Shown here: piece by piece, positions 46,912 to 57,600 of the stretch
Numbering within the stretch: the first letter of the stretch is position 1
Layout of the letters: every line of letters starts with the position of its first letter
Assembly: GCF_002008365.1 (NCBI RefSeq)
Contig: NZ_MRDL01000015.1
Coordinates: 380,567 to 444,566 of the forward strand
Direction: 5' to 3'
Length of the DNA stretch: 64,000 nt
From: Rhizobium leguminosarum bv. viciae USDA 2370
GTDB taxonomy: Bacteria > Pseudomonadota > Alphaproteobacteria > Rhizobiales > Rhizobiaceae
The notes under the pieces: generated by a model
The model's database searches: none
The model's input: only the letters and a program-made list of their open reading frames with translations
What the model was told of the DNA's origin: nothing
Program-made: the position numbers and the translations under genes

Positions 46912-47733
46912 ATGCGCATGACAACATTCCTTCTGGCGGCGTTTACGGCAGCCGGCGTTCTCCACGCGCTGCCGGCAGCGGCCCAGAGCGCCCAATGCGG
47001 CAATAATAGCAGCGGTTTCACTGCCTGGGTCGCCGATTTCAAGCAGGAAGCGGCGGCAAACGGCGTCAGCCGCTCGGTCCTCGACCGCGCCTTCGCCAAC
47101 GTCAATTACAACAAGCCGACGATCGCCGCCGACCGCGGCCAGAAGAGCTTCAAGCTCTCCTTCGACGCTTTCATGCAGAAACGCGGCGGCGCCACGGTCA
47201 TCTCCCGCGGCCGCAGCATGAAGGCCGCCAACCAGGCGCTTTTTGCCTCGATAGAGCGTCGTTTCGGCGTTCCGGCCGGCCCTCTGATTGCGATCTGGGG
47301 CATGGAGACCGGTTTTGGCAGCTATATGGGCAACCAGCATACGCTGTCGGCTGTTTCGACCCTGGCCTATGACTGCCGCCGTTCGGAATATTTCACCGAC
47401 CAGCTCTATGCCGCGCTCCAACTCGTCTCCGAGGGGTATCTGAGCCCTCAGGCCAAGGGTGCCGCCCATGGTGAAATCGGCCAGACGCAGTTTCTGCCGC
47501 GCAATGTCGTGCGCTTCGGCGCCGACGGCGACGGCGACGGCCGCGTCGACATGGTCGGTTCCCGCGCCGACGCGCTGGCCTCGACAGCGAATTTCCTCAA
47601 GGGCCATGGCTGGCGCGCCGGCGCCGGCTATCAGCCTGGAGAGCCCAATTTCGTCGCCATCCAGGGCTGGAACGCCGCCAGCGTCTACCAGCAGGCGATC
47701 GCCTATATCGGCCAGGAGATCGACGGCAGGTAG
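46912..47733 (+). CDS. Lytic murein transglycosylase (MltB-like)
   Basis: A 273-residue secreted lytic transglycosylase of the MltB type, which cleaves peptidoglycan glycan strands. The signal peptide (MRMTTFLLAAFTAAG..., cleavage near AAAQS, residue 25) is followed by the catalytic part: FGVPAGPLIAIWGMETGFGS contains the catalytic Glu, and GEIGQTQFLPRNVVRFG completes the active-site region. ATG at 46912 follows GGAGCGGGGTTCCTC; the frame is open upstream to 46861. Terminator at 47776. Confidence 0.9.
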   Translation: MRMTTFLLAAFTAAGVLHALPAAAQSAQCGNNSSGFTAWVADFKQEAAANGVSRSVLDRAFANVNYNKPTIAADRGQKSFKLSFDAFMQKRGGATVISRGRSMKAANQALFASIERRFGVPAGPLIAIWGMETGFGSYMGNQHTLSAVSTLAYDCRRSEYFTDQLYAALQLVSEGYLSPQAKGAAHGEIGQTQFLPRNVVRFGADGDGDGRVDMVGSRADALASTANFLKGHGWRAGAGYQPGEPNFVAIQGWNAASVYQQAIAYIGQEIDGR

Positions 47734-47775
47734 GCCTTCTCGGTAGATAAGCCTTCATCGACACCCATACCCGAA

Positions 47776-47801
47776 AACGCCGCTGCGACATGCGGCGTTT
47801 T
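47776..47801 (+). terminator. Rho-independent terminator of lytic transglycosylase gene
   Basis: AACGCCGC (47776-47783) pairs with GCGGCGTT (47792-47799), followed by TTT and TCATTT. It lies directly before the convergent diguanylate cyclase stop. Confidence 0.85.
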
Positions 47802-49421
47802 TCATTTGCGGAAATCAAAGCCGCCGCCCGACGCCGCCTTGCGTCGCTCCTCCTGGGCCGGGGCCGGCAGGGTCGGTCCCGAGACGATGCAGTTGCGGCC
47901 GGAGGCCTTGGCGGCATAAAGCGCCAGATCGGCACGTTTGACCAGATCCTCGAAGTTCCGGTTGGAGGCTTCATTTGGCCGTCCGGCGCACCCGAAACTC
48001 GCCGTCACCTTGAGAACATCGCCGCTCGGCAACGGGATTTCCGCCGCCTCGATTGCCAGCCGCACGCGCTCGGCAACGATTGCGGCATCGTCAGGCGTCG
48101 AATCCGGCAGAAGCGCCAGGAACTCCTCGCCGCCATGGCGCACCAGCAGATCGAAGGAACGAAAATTCTCACGTGCAACGCCCGCGACCTGCCGGAGCAC
48201 CGCATCGCCGGCGTCATGCCCGTTGATATCGTTGATCTTTTTGAAATGATCGAGGTCGAAGAGCACAACGGAAATCCAGCGTGATCCATGCTCGGCCTGT
48301 GTGAGAAGCGCAGATGCAGCGACCTCGAAGCCGCGCCTGTTGTAAAGACCGGTCAGAAGATCGGTCTGGGCGGCGCTACGCAACTCGCCCACCAGCGCCT
48401 CCCTATCCTGCGTCAGCCGGTCGATCAGCCGCAGCCCCTTTGCCGCCAGCACCATCACCAATGTGGCGAGAATCAGCAGGCCGGCACACAGCGCCAGGAT
48501 CCGCGTCAGGTGAATGTGCGAGCGCATGGAAAGATTTTCGCCGGTCTCGTGAATATCTTTTGCGGCCTCGATCATCTTCTGCTGCAGGAAGGTCATGCGT
48601 TCGCTCTGCGCAGCGGCCCAGACGTCATGCACGGCGCCTGTCGGCCGCGATCCGGCGAGAATGGCATCGGTGATCGCATTCGCCTTCACCTGGTTGCTGC
48701 GGCCGAGATAGGCAACGATGTCGCGCACGATCGGCGCGGAGGAATGGAAGACCATATGATCCATGCCCTCGCCGAGCATGACCTTGCCCTGCACGAAGAG
48801 CTCTACCGGCAATCTGGCGGAAACACCGTGATCGAGGTAGCGGGTGCCAACGCCGGTAATTAGCCTTTCGCCGTAATAGGTCAGCAGGATGCCCATCAGC
48901 TGGTTGGATTTCTCAAGCAGCACCGGATCGCTGATCAGCGGTGAGAGCGCATCGACGACAGCAAGCTGCTTGAGAGCCGCATACCAGTAGATGGAACCGG
49001 GATCGCTGCCGGTATAACGCCCCTGGTCGACGGCGCTGCGCGCAGCGATGATGCGGCTGTAGGCAAGGCTGAGAATCGATAATTCGCCGACGAGCCCCTC
49101 GTCGAGCGCATCGCGGGAGGGCAGGCTGGCATAAAAGGCGCGGCGTTCCCGATCGAGCGTCACCCGGCTTTGCAACATGTCGGCGGCAGTCCGGCTGTTG
49201 GGACGTGCGAGGTAGCGGCGGGTGGCGCCGATTTCACTCAGGATCTCGGTGGCGGCGATGGACCCGCCACGGGCAAGCACATCGGCGAACTGCCGGTCCT
49301 TTTCGAGGTTCCTGTATTGTGTGACCGAAGAACGTATGACGACGACGCCTTCGATGAGCATGAAGACGAAGGGCAGCATGATAGCGGCCAGGATAACCCT
49401 TTTGATGGTTTCGAACTTCAT
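47802..49421 (-). CDS. Membrane diguanylate cyclase (GGDEF)
   Basis: A 539-residue sensor that makes cyclic di-GMP. An N-terminal membrane helix (VILAAIMLPFVFMLIEGVVV), a periplasmic sensor region (about 30-300), a second helix (ILALCAGLLILATLVMVLA) and a C-terminal GGDEF domain (about 345-525). The active site is GGEEF, with an inhibitory I-site RSFD exactly five residues upstream, so product inhibition is expected. The sensor region shows no recognised fold. The start is ATG 49421; TTG at 49427 is less likely. Confidence 0.9.
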   Translation of the reverse strand: MKFETIKRVILAAIMLPFVFMLIEGVVVIRSSVTQYRNLEKDRQFADVLARGGSIAATEILSEIGATRRYLARPNSRTAADMLQSRVTLDRERRAFYASLPSRDALDEGLVGELSILSLAYSRIIAARSAVDQGRYTGSDPGSIYWYAALKQLAVVDALSPLISDPVLLEKSNQLMGILLTYYGERLITGVGTRYLDHGVSARLPVELFVQGKVMLGEGMDHMVFHSSAPIVRDIVAYLGRSNQVKANAITDAILAGSRPTGAVHDVWAAAQSERMTFLQQKMIEAAKDIHETGENLSMRSHIHLTRILALCAGLLILATLVMVLAAKGLRLIDRLTQDREALVGELRSAAQTDLLTGLYNRRGFEVAASALLTQAEHGSRWISVVLFDLDHFKKINDINGHDAGDAVLRQVAGVARENFRSFDLLVRHGGEEFLALLPDSTPDDAAIVAERVRLAIEAAEIPLPSGDVLKVTASFGCAGRPNEASNRNFEDLVKRADLALYAAKASGRNCIVSGPTLPAPAQEERRKAASGGGFDFRK

Positions 49422-49517
49422 CGCCAATCGCCACGGTGATCAAAACCTCGGTCGTACCCGACCAATTGACGGCGAGCTTAACAACAATCCTTAAAAAAGT
49501 GATAAACCGGCATGTCC

Positions 49518-50159
49518 CTAGATTTCGGGACGAATGAAGTCGCGTGTCTCGGCGTCCATGACCCACAGTTCGCCGGTCGAAATGTCGAACCAGGCGCCGT
49601 GGAGATGAAGGTTTCCCGCTTCCTCGAGAGCCTTGATATCGGGGAAGCTTCTGAGATTGTTGATTGAATTGCGGATGGAGACACGCTCCAGCGCCGTCTG
49701 CCGCTCGGCGGCCGTCATCACGTCGTTGCTCTGGATCTGCTCGGCGGCAGGTTTGACCAGCGACATCCAGCGGCCGATGAAGTCGCCAGGCGACAATGGC
49801 TCGGCATTCGGATCGAGCGCAGCGCGGATGCCGCCGCAGCGGCCGTGACCCATCACGACGATATCCGAGACCTTCAGAACCTGCACGGCAAATTCGAGTG
49901 CGGCCGACGTCGAATGAAAATGGCCATCCGGCTCGTAGGGCGGCACCATGTTGGCGACGTTGCGAATGACGAAGAGCTCGCCCGGGCCGGCATCGAAGAT
50001 CAGCTCCGGTGCCGCGCGAGAATCCGAACAGGCAATGACAAGCGTATGAGGACTTTGACCGTTTTCGGCAAGCTGCCGATACCTGTCGCGGGCGTCGGAA
50101 TAGCGCCCGTTCATGAAGTTGCGATAGCCGTCCAGAAGAGGGTTTGGAAAACGCTGCAT
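49518..50159 (-). CDS. Beta-carbonic anhydrase
   Basis: Zinc enzyme interconverting CO2 and bicarbonate. The 213 residues contain the metal-site CSDSRAAPELIF (Cys and Asp-Arg pair) and GHGRCGGIRAAL (His and Cys ligands). Predicted cytoplasmic. It is a lone gene between the diguanylate cyclase and pdxY genes, all leftward, and could supply bicarbonate for carboxylases. Confidence 0.95.
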   Translation of the reverse strand: MQRFPNPLLDGYRNFMNGRYSDARDRYRQLAENGQSPHTLVIACSDSRAAPELIFDAGPGELFVIRNVANMVPPYEPDGHFHSTSAALEFAVQVLKVSDIVVMGHGRCGGIRAALDPNAEPLSPGDFIGRWMSLVKPAAEQIQSNDVMTAAERQTALERVSIRNSINNLRSFPDIKALEEAGNLHLHGAWFDISTGELWVMDAETRDFIRPEI

Positions 50160-50230
50160 GCTTCTGGATTAGCGCGCGCGGACGACAAGATCAACTGCTG
50201 CACCGCAAAATGAACATATTGGCAGATGCG

Positions 50231-51106
50231 TCACTTTTTCCGCCGCTGCGCCGGGTGCACAAGCCGGCGCATCTGCACCATGGCCATCGGCGTCGAAAGG
50301 CTGGAAGCATCGCTTGCCAGCATCAACTCGTTGCTGCCGCGCTTGACGGCCCGCGCAAGCACCTCGAAGACGCTGGCGGTGGCAAGCTGCAGCGCCTTTT
50401 CGTCCTCGAGCCCGGAAAGCAGGCGCGACAGGAAGACGGCGGCGAGCAGGTCGCCGAGACCATTCGGCGGATTTTCGACGACACGGTGCTCGGCAAGAAG
50501 CGCGTGGCGACCGGAAAGATAAAGATTGCCGGTACCGCCCGCCATCATCGGCACGGCTGAAGTGACGAGCATGCGCGATGGTCCGAGCGCGAGCGCCGCC
50601 TCCATGATCGTACTGTTGTCTTCGAGGGCCGCCCCCGAAAGCCATGCAAGCTCGTACCGGTTCGGCGTCGCGAGCGAGGCAAGCGGAATGAGATGATCGC
50701 GAATAGCCTCTGCAGTTGCTTCCGGCACGTAAAGGCCGCCGAGATCGCCCATGACGGGATCGCAGACATAGAGCAGCTCGGGATTGTTTTGCCGGAGCGC
50801 ACCGATCAGCCGAGCGACGGAGCGCGCCTGGGCGGCATTGCCGAAATAGCCCGAAAGCACCGCCTTGACTTCGCCGATCCAGGGCGCGCGGATCAGATCG
50901 TCGATCGCCGCGTCGAAATCCGTTTCCGCAAAAGTCAGCCGCGTCGAGCGGCCGTGGCCGGGATGCCAGGGCAGCACGATGGTCGGCATGGCCCAGACCG
51001 GATGACCGAGCGTCTCCAATGCAAAGACGGCTGCCCGGTTTCCGACCGAGCCACGCACCACATGGCTGGAAATGACGATGACTGCGCCCGCTGCATTTTC
51101 CGACAT
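50231..51106 (-). CDS. pdxY: Pyridoxal kinase
   Basis: Phosphorylates pyridoxal in vitamin B6 salvage. The ATG at 51106 gives 291 residues, close to the standard 286. VIVISSHVVRGSVGNRA is the family N terminus, VCDPVMGDLGGLYV the substrate-binding segment, LATPNRYELAWLSG follows, and NPPNGLGDLLAAVFL is the ATP-binding GxGD region. The upstream frame to 51169 is not conserved. Confidence 0.92.
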   Translation of the reverse strand: MSENAAGAVIVISSHVVRGSVGNRAAVFALETLGHPVWAMPTIVLPWHPGHGRSTRLTFAETDFDAAIDDLIRAPWIGEVKAVLSGYFGNAAQARSVARLIGALRQNNPELLYVCDPVMGDLGGLYVPEATAEAIRDHLIPLASLATPNRYELAWLSGAALEDNSTIMEAALALGPSRMLVTSAVPMMAGGTGNLYLSGRHALLAEHRVVENPPNGLGDLLAAVFLSRLLSGLEDEKALQLATASVFEVLARAVKRGSNELMLASDASSLSTPMAMVQMRRLVHPAQRRKK

Positions 51107-51382
51107 GATACCCAAGATCCGAATGATGACCGCGTTTGATGATCTTTTTGACGCCACGCTGTCAACCATTCTTCATGCGAGCGTGGAAATGTTCGCCGGG
51201 ACGAAAAACCGGGAGACGGGACTTTCCCTTTCGTTTGGCGACGAAAGCGGAAAATCTCTTACAATTTCTCATTTCCAGCGCCAAAAAAGCATCAAAACAA
51301 TCCTTCGGACCGCTCTTTTAGAGATTTTTTCGAAGAATCTTCTGCTAGCTTGCGAAAAATCAGACATTGAGGGAGGCGATCC

Positions 51383-54300
51383 ATGGCTGCCAGAAACAAT
51401 CCGAAACGGGAAAAGCAGATCGAAAGCGCGCGCAAGATCGCCAAGGCGACGGGTGAAGCGCATCTCGATCCGGAAATTCTCTTCGGCCGGGCAAGCAATG
51501 ACGATCTCGAACTCTACACGCCTGAGATGCTGGCACTCTCCGCCGTGCATTCGGCAAAGGAGCTCGCCGCCTGGAACGGTAAGGTGCCTCGTGTCGGCAT
51601 CGACACCATTGCCGATGTGACGCCGGATGGCATCGCGGTCTCGGTGCTTTCAGTCACCGACCAGAACATGCCTTTTCTTTTTGAATCGGTCATGGGCGAA
51701 GTGACAAGCACCTATCGCGACCTGTTCATGGCCGTGCATCCCATCCTGATCATGGAGAAGGGCAAGGCGCCGGCGCTTTATTCCGCCGATCACCCAAGCG
51801 ATCCGGCCAACCGCGTCAGCCATATCCAGCTTCATATTGCGCCGCTCAATTCCGCCCAGGCCGCCGATCTCGTCAAACGCATCGAAAAAGTGCTCGAACA
51901 GGTCCGCCTGTCGGTTTCCGACTGGAAGCCGATGCTTTCCAAGATCGACGGAGTGATCGCAGAGCTTGCGGCCAATGGCGCCAGCCGGAAGAAGGCCGAT
52001 CGCGACGAAGCCGTCGCTTTCCTGACCTGGCTGCGCGATGAGAATTTCACGTTCCTCGGCATGCGGGAATATGTCTATTCCGGCAAGGGGAGCGATGCCA
52101 AGGTCGAGCGGGACAAGGGTGCTGGCCTCGGCATTCTCTCCAATCCCGATGTTCTGGTGCTGCGCACCGGCAAGGACGCCGTAACGACAACGCCTGAGAT
52201 CCTTGCCTTCCTCGACGGCCCCGACTTCCTGATCGTCACCAAGGCGAATGTGAAATCGATTGTCCATCGCCGGGCCTATATGGATTATGTCGGCGTCAAG
52301 CGCTTCGACACTGAGGGCAACGTCACCGGCGAACTGCGCATCGTCGGCCTCTTCACCTCGACGGCCTATACGTCGCTCGCCTCCGAAATCCCGCTGCTGC
52401 GTTCCAAGATCGAGAAAGTGAAGGAACATTTCGGCTTCGACCCGATGAGCCATTCCGGCCGCATGCTCGACAACACGCTGGAATCCTATCCGCGCGACGA
52501 CCTTTTCCAGATCGACACGACGCTGCTTGCAAGTTTTGCCGAACAGATCAACGACTTGGCCGATCGGCCACGCGTGCGCGTCCTGCCACGAATCGATCAT
52601 TTCGACCGCTTCGTCTCGGTGATCATCTACGTGCCGCGCGAGGAATATGACTCGATCGTACGCGAACGGATCGGTACCTATCTGAAGACTGTCTATGACG
52701 GCCGTGTCTCTGCCTATTACCCGGCTTTCCCGGAAGGGGGCGTGGCGCGCGTGCATTTCATCATCGGCCGCTCGGGCGGCAAGACGCCGCGCATCCCGCA
52801 GGCAAAGCTCGAGCAGGCGATCCGCGAGATCACGGCCCGCTGGGACGACCGTTTCGAGGCGCTGGCCGGGGCCAAAGCGCCGAAGATATCCGTCGACCAA
52901 GCCTTCCAGGATTCCTTCACCCCGGAGGAAACCGTGGCCGACCTCGCCGATATCGGCGCCTGCGCCGCCGGCGAGCCGCTTCGCATTCAGTTCTACCATC
53001 GCCAGGAGGCACAGGGCCGCACCCTTTCCTTGAAGATCTTTCACGCCGGCGGCCAGCTAGCGCTGTCGCGCCGAGTGCCGCTCCTCGAGAATCTCGGCTT
53101 CAATGTCGTCAGCGAACGCACCTTCGACATCGGGGTGCCTGCCGCTGATGGAGAAACCAAACTCGTCGTGCTGCACGACATGGAGCTCGAGGCCCGCAAC
53201 GGCGGCGAAATCGACCTGCAGCGTTACGGCGCCGCCCTCGAGGAAGCCTTCGTCGCCGCCTTCGCCGGCACGATCGACAATGACAGCTTCAACCGGCTGA
53301 TCCTTTCGGCCGGGCTCTCGGCGCGCGAGACGAACGTTCTGCGCGCCTATGCGCGTTATCTCCGGCAGGCCGGCATCGCCTATTCGCAGGATTATATCGC
53401 AACGACTCTCGACAAATATCCCGGTGTCGCCGCTGCTATCTTCCGTCTCTTCCATGACACCCTCGACACCAGGCTTTCGGAGAAGGCTCGCGTGAAGAAG
53501 CTTGCCGAATTGCATCAGGCGATCGAGACCGAGCTTGCAAACGTGCCAAGCCTTGACGACGACCGTATCCTGCGCCGCTACGTCAATATCGTCGATGCGA
53601 CGCTGCGCACCAATTATTTCCAGAAGAACCCGGACGGCTCGCCGAAGCCGATGCTGGCCTTCAAGCTCGATCCGCATCTGGTGGACGGATTGCCGCAGCC
53701 AAAACCCTTCCGCGAGATGTTCGTCTATGGCGTCGAAGTCGAAGGCGTTCACCTGCGTTTCGGCAAGGTGGCGCGCGGCGGCCTTCGCTGGTCGGATCGC
53801 GCCGAGGATTACCGCACCGAAGTGCTCGGCCTCGTCAAGGCCCAGCAGGTCAAGAACGCGGTGATCGTGCCGGTGGGCGCCAAGGGTGGTTTCTATCCGA
53901 AGAAGCTTCCTGTCGGCGGCAGCCGCGACGAGATCTTCAATGCCGGCCGTGAAGCTTACAAGACCTACATCCGCACGCTGCTTTCAATCACCGATAATAT
54001 ATCGGGCGCCGATATCGTGCCGCCGAAGGATACGGTCAGGCTCGACGGTGATGACCCCTATTTCGTCGTCGCCGCCGACAAGGGCACTGCGACCTTCTCC
54101 GACACCGCCAATGCACTGGCACAGGAAGCCGGCTTCTGGCTGGACGACGCCTTTGCCTCCGGCGGCTCGGCCGGTTACGACCATAAAAAGATGGGCATCA
54201 CTGCCCGCGGCGCCTGGGAAACCGTGAAACGCCATTTCCGAGAAATGGACATCGATATCCAGACGACGCCCTTTACCGTCGCGGGCGTCGGCGACATGTC

Positions 54301-56158
54301 GGGCGACGTCTTCGGCAACGGTATGCTGCTCTCTCCCAAAATCCGGCTCATATCAGCCTTCGATCACCGCGACATCATCATCGACCCCGACCCCGATATG
54401 GAAAAGACGCTGGCCGAACGCCAGCGGCTCTTCGACCTGCCGCGTTCAAGCTGGCAGGATTTCGACAAGAGCGCGCTGTCGAAGGGTGCGATGATCATTT
54501 CCCGCGCCGCGAAATCGGTCACGCTGACGCCGGAAGCGGTTGCCGCGATCGGCATCGACAAGGCCGTAGCCACCCCCTTCGAGATCATGATGGCGATCCT
54601 GAAGAGCCCGGTCGACCTGCTCTGGTTCGGCGGCATCGGCACCTATGTGAAAGCGCCGTCCGAAACCGACACCGAAGTCGGCGACCGCGCCAACGACCCG
54701 ATCCGCATCACCGCGGTGGAAGTGCGCGCCAAGGTGATCGGCGAAGGCGCAAACCTCGGCGTTACCCAGAAGGGCCGCATCGCCTACGGTCTGAAGGGCG
54801 GGCGCTGCAACTCCGACGCCATCGACAACTCGGCCGGCGTCAACACCTCGGACGTCGAGGTCAACATCAAGATCGCGTTGGCAGCCGCCATGCATGACGG
54901 GCGCCTGACGCGCGCAAAACGCGACCAGCTTCTTTCTTCGATGACCGGCGAAGTGGCAACCCTGGTGCTGCGCAACAACTACCTGCAGTCCCTGGCGATC
55001 TCACTGACGGAACGCAAGGGCACGGCAAACGGTCTGCAGCTTGGGCGCTTCATGACTGTGCTCGAGGGCGCCGGCCAGCTGAACCGCAAGGTCGAGACGC
55101 TGCCGGACGACCAGACCCTTGCCGAACGCTATACGGCCGGCAAGCCGCTGACGCGGCCGGAAATCGGCGTGCTGGTATCTTATGCCAAGATCGTGCTCTT
55201 CGACGCGCTGGCCGCAAGCGATCTGCCGGACGATCCCTATTTCATCGCGACGCTTTTGAATTATTTCCCTGTGAAGATGCAGAAGTCGAATGCCGGCGAT
55301 ATCACCAGTCACCGCCTGAAGCGCGAAATCGTCGCGACCGTGCTTGCCAACGAAGCGATCAACCGTGGCGGACCAAGCTTCACCGTCGCCATGATGGACG
55401 CGACGGCAGCTTCGGCACCGGAAGTGGTGCGCGCCGCAATCGTTGCCCGCGACGGTTTCGACCTGACCCGGCTCTGGGCCGAAACCGACGCTCTCGACGG
55501 CAAGGTTTCCGGCGATATGCAGAACCGGATCTACGAGGAGATCAGCCATAGCTTTACCGTTCTGACGCGGCTGCTCTTGAAGACCGGCATGACCAAGGCG
55601 GATATGGCAGAAGTGATTAGCCGGCTGCAGGCCGCTCTGAAGAAACTGAAGCCTGCCTTCGCCGAACAGTCGGCTGGCGATGCCGCCCCGCGCCAAGCGG
55701 AATATAGCCAGGCGGGCGTGCCCGAGAAACTCGCGGCCGAGATCGCCAACCTGCAGAGCTTCGCGCTGGTGCCTGAGATCATGCAGATTGCCGAACGCAC
55801 CGGCGAGCCCCTGGTGCGCGCCGCCGAAAACTATTTCGCGGTGTCGCAGACCTTCCGTATCGGCAGACTGCTGGCGGCCGGCGGGCGGATCCTCACCTCA
55901 GACCATTACGAGAATTTGGCGCTTGCCCGCAGCATCGACCAGATCGCCAGCGCAAGGCGCGACATCGTCATCTCGGCCCTTTCCGATCACGGCAAGGAAA
56001 AGCTTCCCGTTCAAGCCTGGCACGCGCAGGATCGCATCCGCATTAACCGCATCCTCGAGGAGCTTTCAAGCCTCAGCGACGGCGGCGATCCCAATCTCGC
56101 GCGTATTACCGTTGCTGCAGGTATCCTGACCGATCTTGCGCGCGACCGGGCGAGGTGA
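51383..56158 (+). CDS. NAD-specific glutamate dehydrogenase, large type
   Basis: Oxidative deamination of glutamate to 2-oxoglutarate by the large (L-180 type) dehydrogenase common in alphaproteobacteria. The 1,591-residue length is typical. N-terminal ACT-like and helical regions (residues 1-690) precede the catalytic domain: VARGGLRWSDRAEDYRTEV and VGAKGGFYPKKLP hold the glutamate site, and VAGVGDMSGDVFGNG the dinucleotide fold. The C terminus (about 1,230-1,591) is helical. The ATG follows GGGAGGCGATCC. It probably helps balance nitrogen when glutamate is the carbon source. Confidence 0.95.
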   Translation: MAARNNPKREKQIESARKIAKATGEAHLDPEILFGRASNDDLELYTPEMLALSAVHSAKELAAWNGKVPRVGIDTIADVTPDGIAVSVLSVTDQNMPFLFESVMGEVTSTYRDLFMAVHPILIMEKGKAPALYSADHPSDPANRVSHIQLHIAPLNSAQAADLVKRIEKVLEQVRLSVSDWKPMLSKIDGVIAELAANGASRKKADRDEAVAFLTWLRDENFTFLGMREYVYSGKGSDAKVERDKGAGLGILSNPDVLVLRTGKDAVTTTPEILAFLDGPDFLIVTKANVKSIVHRRAYMDYVGVKRFDTEGNVTGELRIVGLFTSTAYTSLASEIPLLRSKIEKVKEHFGFDPMSHSGRMLDNTLESYPRDDLFQIDTTLLASFAEQINDLADRPRVRVLPRIDHFDRFVSVIIYVPREEYDSIVRERIGTYLKTVYDGRVSAYYPAFPEGGVARVHFIIGRSGGKTPRIPQAKLEQAIREITARWDDRFEALAGAKAPKISVDQAFQDSFTPEETVADLADIGACAAGEPLRIQFYHRQEAQGRTLSLKIFHAGGQLALSRRVPLLENLGFNVVSERTFDIGVPAADGETKLVVLHDMELEARNGGEIDLQRYGAALEEAFVAAFAGTIDNDSFNRLILSAGLSARETNVLRAYARYLRQAGIAYSQDYIATTLDKYPGVAAAIFRLFHDTLDTRLSEKARVKKLAELHQAIETELANVPSLDDDRILRRYVNIVDATLRTNYFQKNPDGSPKPMLAFKLDPHLVDGLPQPKPFREMFVYGVEVEGVHLRFGKVARGGLRWSDRAEDYRTEVLGLVKAQQVKNAVIVPVGAKGGFYPKKLPVGGSRDEIFNAGREAYKTYIRTLLSITDNISGADIVPPKDTVRLDGDDPYFVVAADKGTATFSDTANALAQEAGFWLDDAFASGGSAGYDHKKMGITARGAWETVKRHFREMDIDIQTTPFTVAGVGDMSGDVFGNGMLLSPKIRLISAFDHRDIIIDPDPDMEKTLAERQRLFDLPRSSWQDFDKSALSKGAMIISRAAKSVTLTPEAVAAIGIDKAVATPFEIMMAILKSPVDLLWFGGIGTYVKAPSETDTEVGDRANDPIRITAVEVRAKVIGEGANLGVTQKGRIAYGLKGGRCNSDAIDNSAGVNTSDVEVNIKIALAAAMHDGRLTRAKRDQLLSSMTGEVATLVLRNNYLQSLAISLTERKGTANGLQLGRFMTVLEGAGQLNRKVETLPDDQTLAERYTAGKPLTRPEIGVLVSYAKIVLFDALAASDLPDDPYFIATLLNYFPVKMQKSNAGDITSHRLKREIVATVLANEAINRGGPSFTVAMMDATAASAPEVVRAAIVARDGFDLTRLWAETDALDGKVSGDMQNRIYEEISHSFTVLTRLLLKTGMTKADMAEVISRLQAALKKLKPAFAEQSAGDAAPRQAEYSQAGVPEKLAAEIANLQSFALVPEIMQIAERTGEPLVRAAENYFAVSQTFRIGRLLAAGGRILTSDHYENLALARSIDQIASARRDIVISALSDHGKEKLPVQAWHAQDRIRINRILEELSSLSDGGDPNLARITVAAGILTDLARDRAR

Positions 56159-56185
56159 GACAGTCCGCGTCAAAAGAAGGAGCGG

Positions 56186-57574
56186 ATGTTGAATCGCATT
56201 GACTGGACAGGAACGCAACCGCCGAAGGCCACGGAGAAGGGCATCTGGGGGTGGATGTTCTTCGATTGGGCAGCACAACCCTTCTTCACCGTGGTCACAA
56301 CCTTTATCTTCGGACCCTATTTCGTTTCCCGCCTGACCGATGACCCGGTTTCCGCGCAGACGACGTGGAGCAATATGGCGACGATCTCCTCGGTGATCAT
56401 CGCCCTGCTCTCACCCGTCCTCGGCTCGATCGCCGACCAGTCCGGCGCACGCAAACCCTGGATCGGCTTCTTCGCGATCATCAAGATCGCCAGTCTCTTC
56501 TGCCTGTGGTTCGCAGCCCCCGGTTCGCCTGTTGTCTATCCCGTCATTTTCATGATCCTCGCCTCGATCTCGGCTGAGTTCTCGATCGTCTTCAATGATT
56601 CGATGATGCCGCGTCTGGTCGGAAAGCACGAGGTCGGCAAGCTCTCCAACACCGCCTGGGGGCTCGGTTACCTCGGCGGCATAATCGTGCTCATCGCCGT
56701 CGTGACGCTTTTGGCGGCGAGCCCCGAGACCGGCAAGACCATCCTCGGTCTCGATCCGCTATTCGGTCTTGATCCTGAGACCGGCCAGGATGCACGTATC
56801 ACCGGGCCGATCTCAGCCGTCTGGTATCTGATCTTCATCCTGCCGATGTTCTTCTTCACGCCGGACGTCGGCAGGGGTCTTCCCTTCGGCACCGCCGTCC
56901 GCTCCGGCTTGCGGGAACTCAGAAACACGCTTGGCGAACTCAGAGAACGCCGCGGCATCCTGACATTCCTCATTGCCCGCATGATCTATCAAGACGGCGT
57001 CAACGGCCTGCTGATCCTTGGTGGTATCTTCGCGGCCGGCATGTTCGGCTGGGCGACGATCGAGATCGGTATCTACGGCATCATCCTGAATGTTGTCGCG
57101 ATCTTCGGCTGCCTGATCGCCGGCCGCGTCGATAGGAGCGTCGGTTCGAAGGTGACTGTCGTCATCAGCCTCAGCATGCTGCTTCTCGCCACGATCGGCA
57201 TCATCTCGACAGGACCGGGTTACACCCTGTTCGGACTGATGCCGCTGCCGACGGCCGATTCCGGCGGCCTTTTCGGTACTGCGGCGGAAAAGGCCTATAT
57301 CCTCTACGGTCTGCTGATCGGGCTCGCCTTCGGGCCGGTGCAAGCCTCGTCGCGCTCCTATCTCGCCCGCAGCGTCAGTCCGGAGGAAGCCGGCCGCTAC
57401 TTCGGCATCTATGCACTTTCGGGCCGCGCCACGAGTTTCATGGCGACGCTGCTCTTCTCGCTGATGACCTATATGAGCGGATCACCGCGGCTCGGGATGG
57501 CAACGCTGATCCTGTTTCTTGCCGGCGGACTGGTGCTCTTGTTCCGCACACCCTATCCGGCCGATCGGGCATAG
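56186..57574 (+). CDS. UMF1/Atg22-like MFS transporter
   Basis: A 462-residue membrane protein of the UMF1 (unknown major facilitator 1, Atg22-like) family with about 11-12 helices. GWMFFDWAAQPFFTVVTTFIFGPYF is the family signature near the N terminus, and FGPVQASSRSYLARSVSPEE is its counterpart in the second half. AAGGAGCGG precedes the ATG. Substrate unknown; it follows the dehydrogenase gene by 27 bases, so co-transcription is possible. Confidence 0.87.
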   Translation: MLNRIDWTGTQPPKATEKGIWGWMFFDWAAQPFFTVVTTFIFGPYFVSRLTDDPVSAQTTWSNMATISSVIIALLSPVLGSIADQSGARKPWIGFFAIIKIASLFCLWFAAPGSPVVYPVIFMILASISAEFSIVFNDSMMPRLVGKHEVGKLSNTAWGLGYLGGIIVLIAVVTLLAASPETGKTILGLDPLFGLDPETGQDARITGPISAVWYLIFILPMFFFTPDVGRGLPFGTAVRSGLRELRNTLGELRERRGILTFLIARMIYQDGVNGLLILGGIFAAGMFGWATIEIGIYGIILNVVAIFGCLIAGRVDRSVGSKVTVVISLSMLLLATIGIISTGPGYTLFGLMPLPTADSGGLFGTAAEKAYILYGLLIGLAFGPVQASSRSYLARSVSPEEAGRYFGIYALSGRATSFMATLLFSLMTYMSGSPRLGMATLILFLAGGLVLLFRTPYPADRA

Positions 57575-57600
57575 CAATCAGCTCTGCCCTGGCCGGCGGC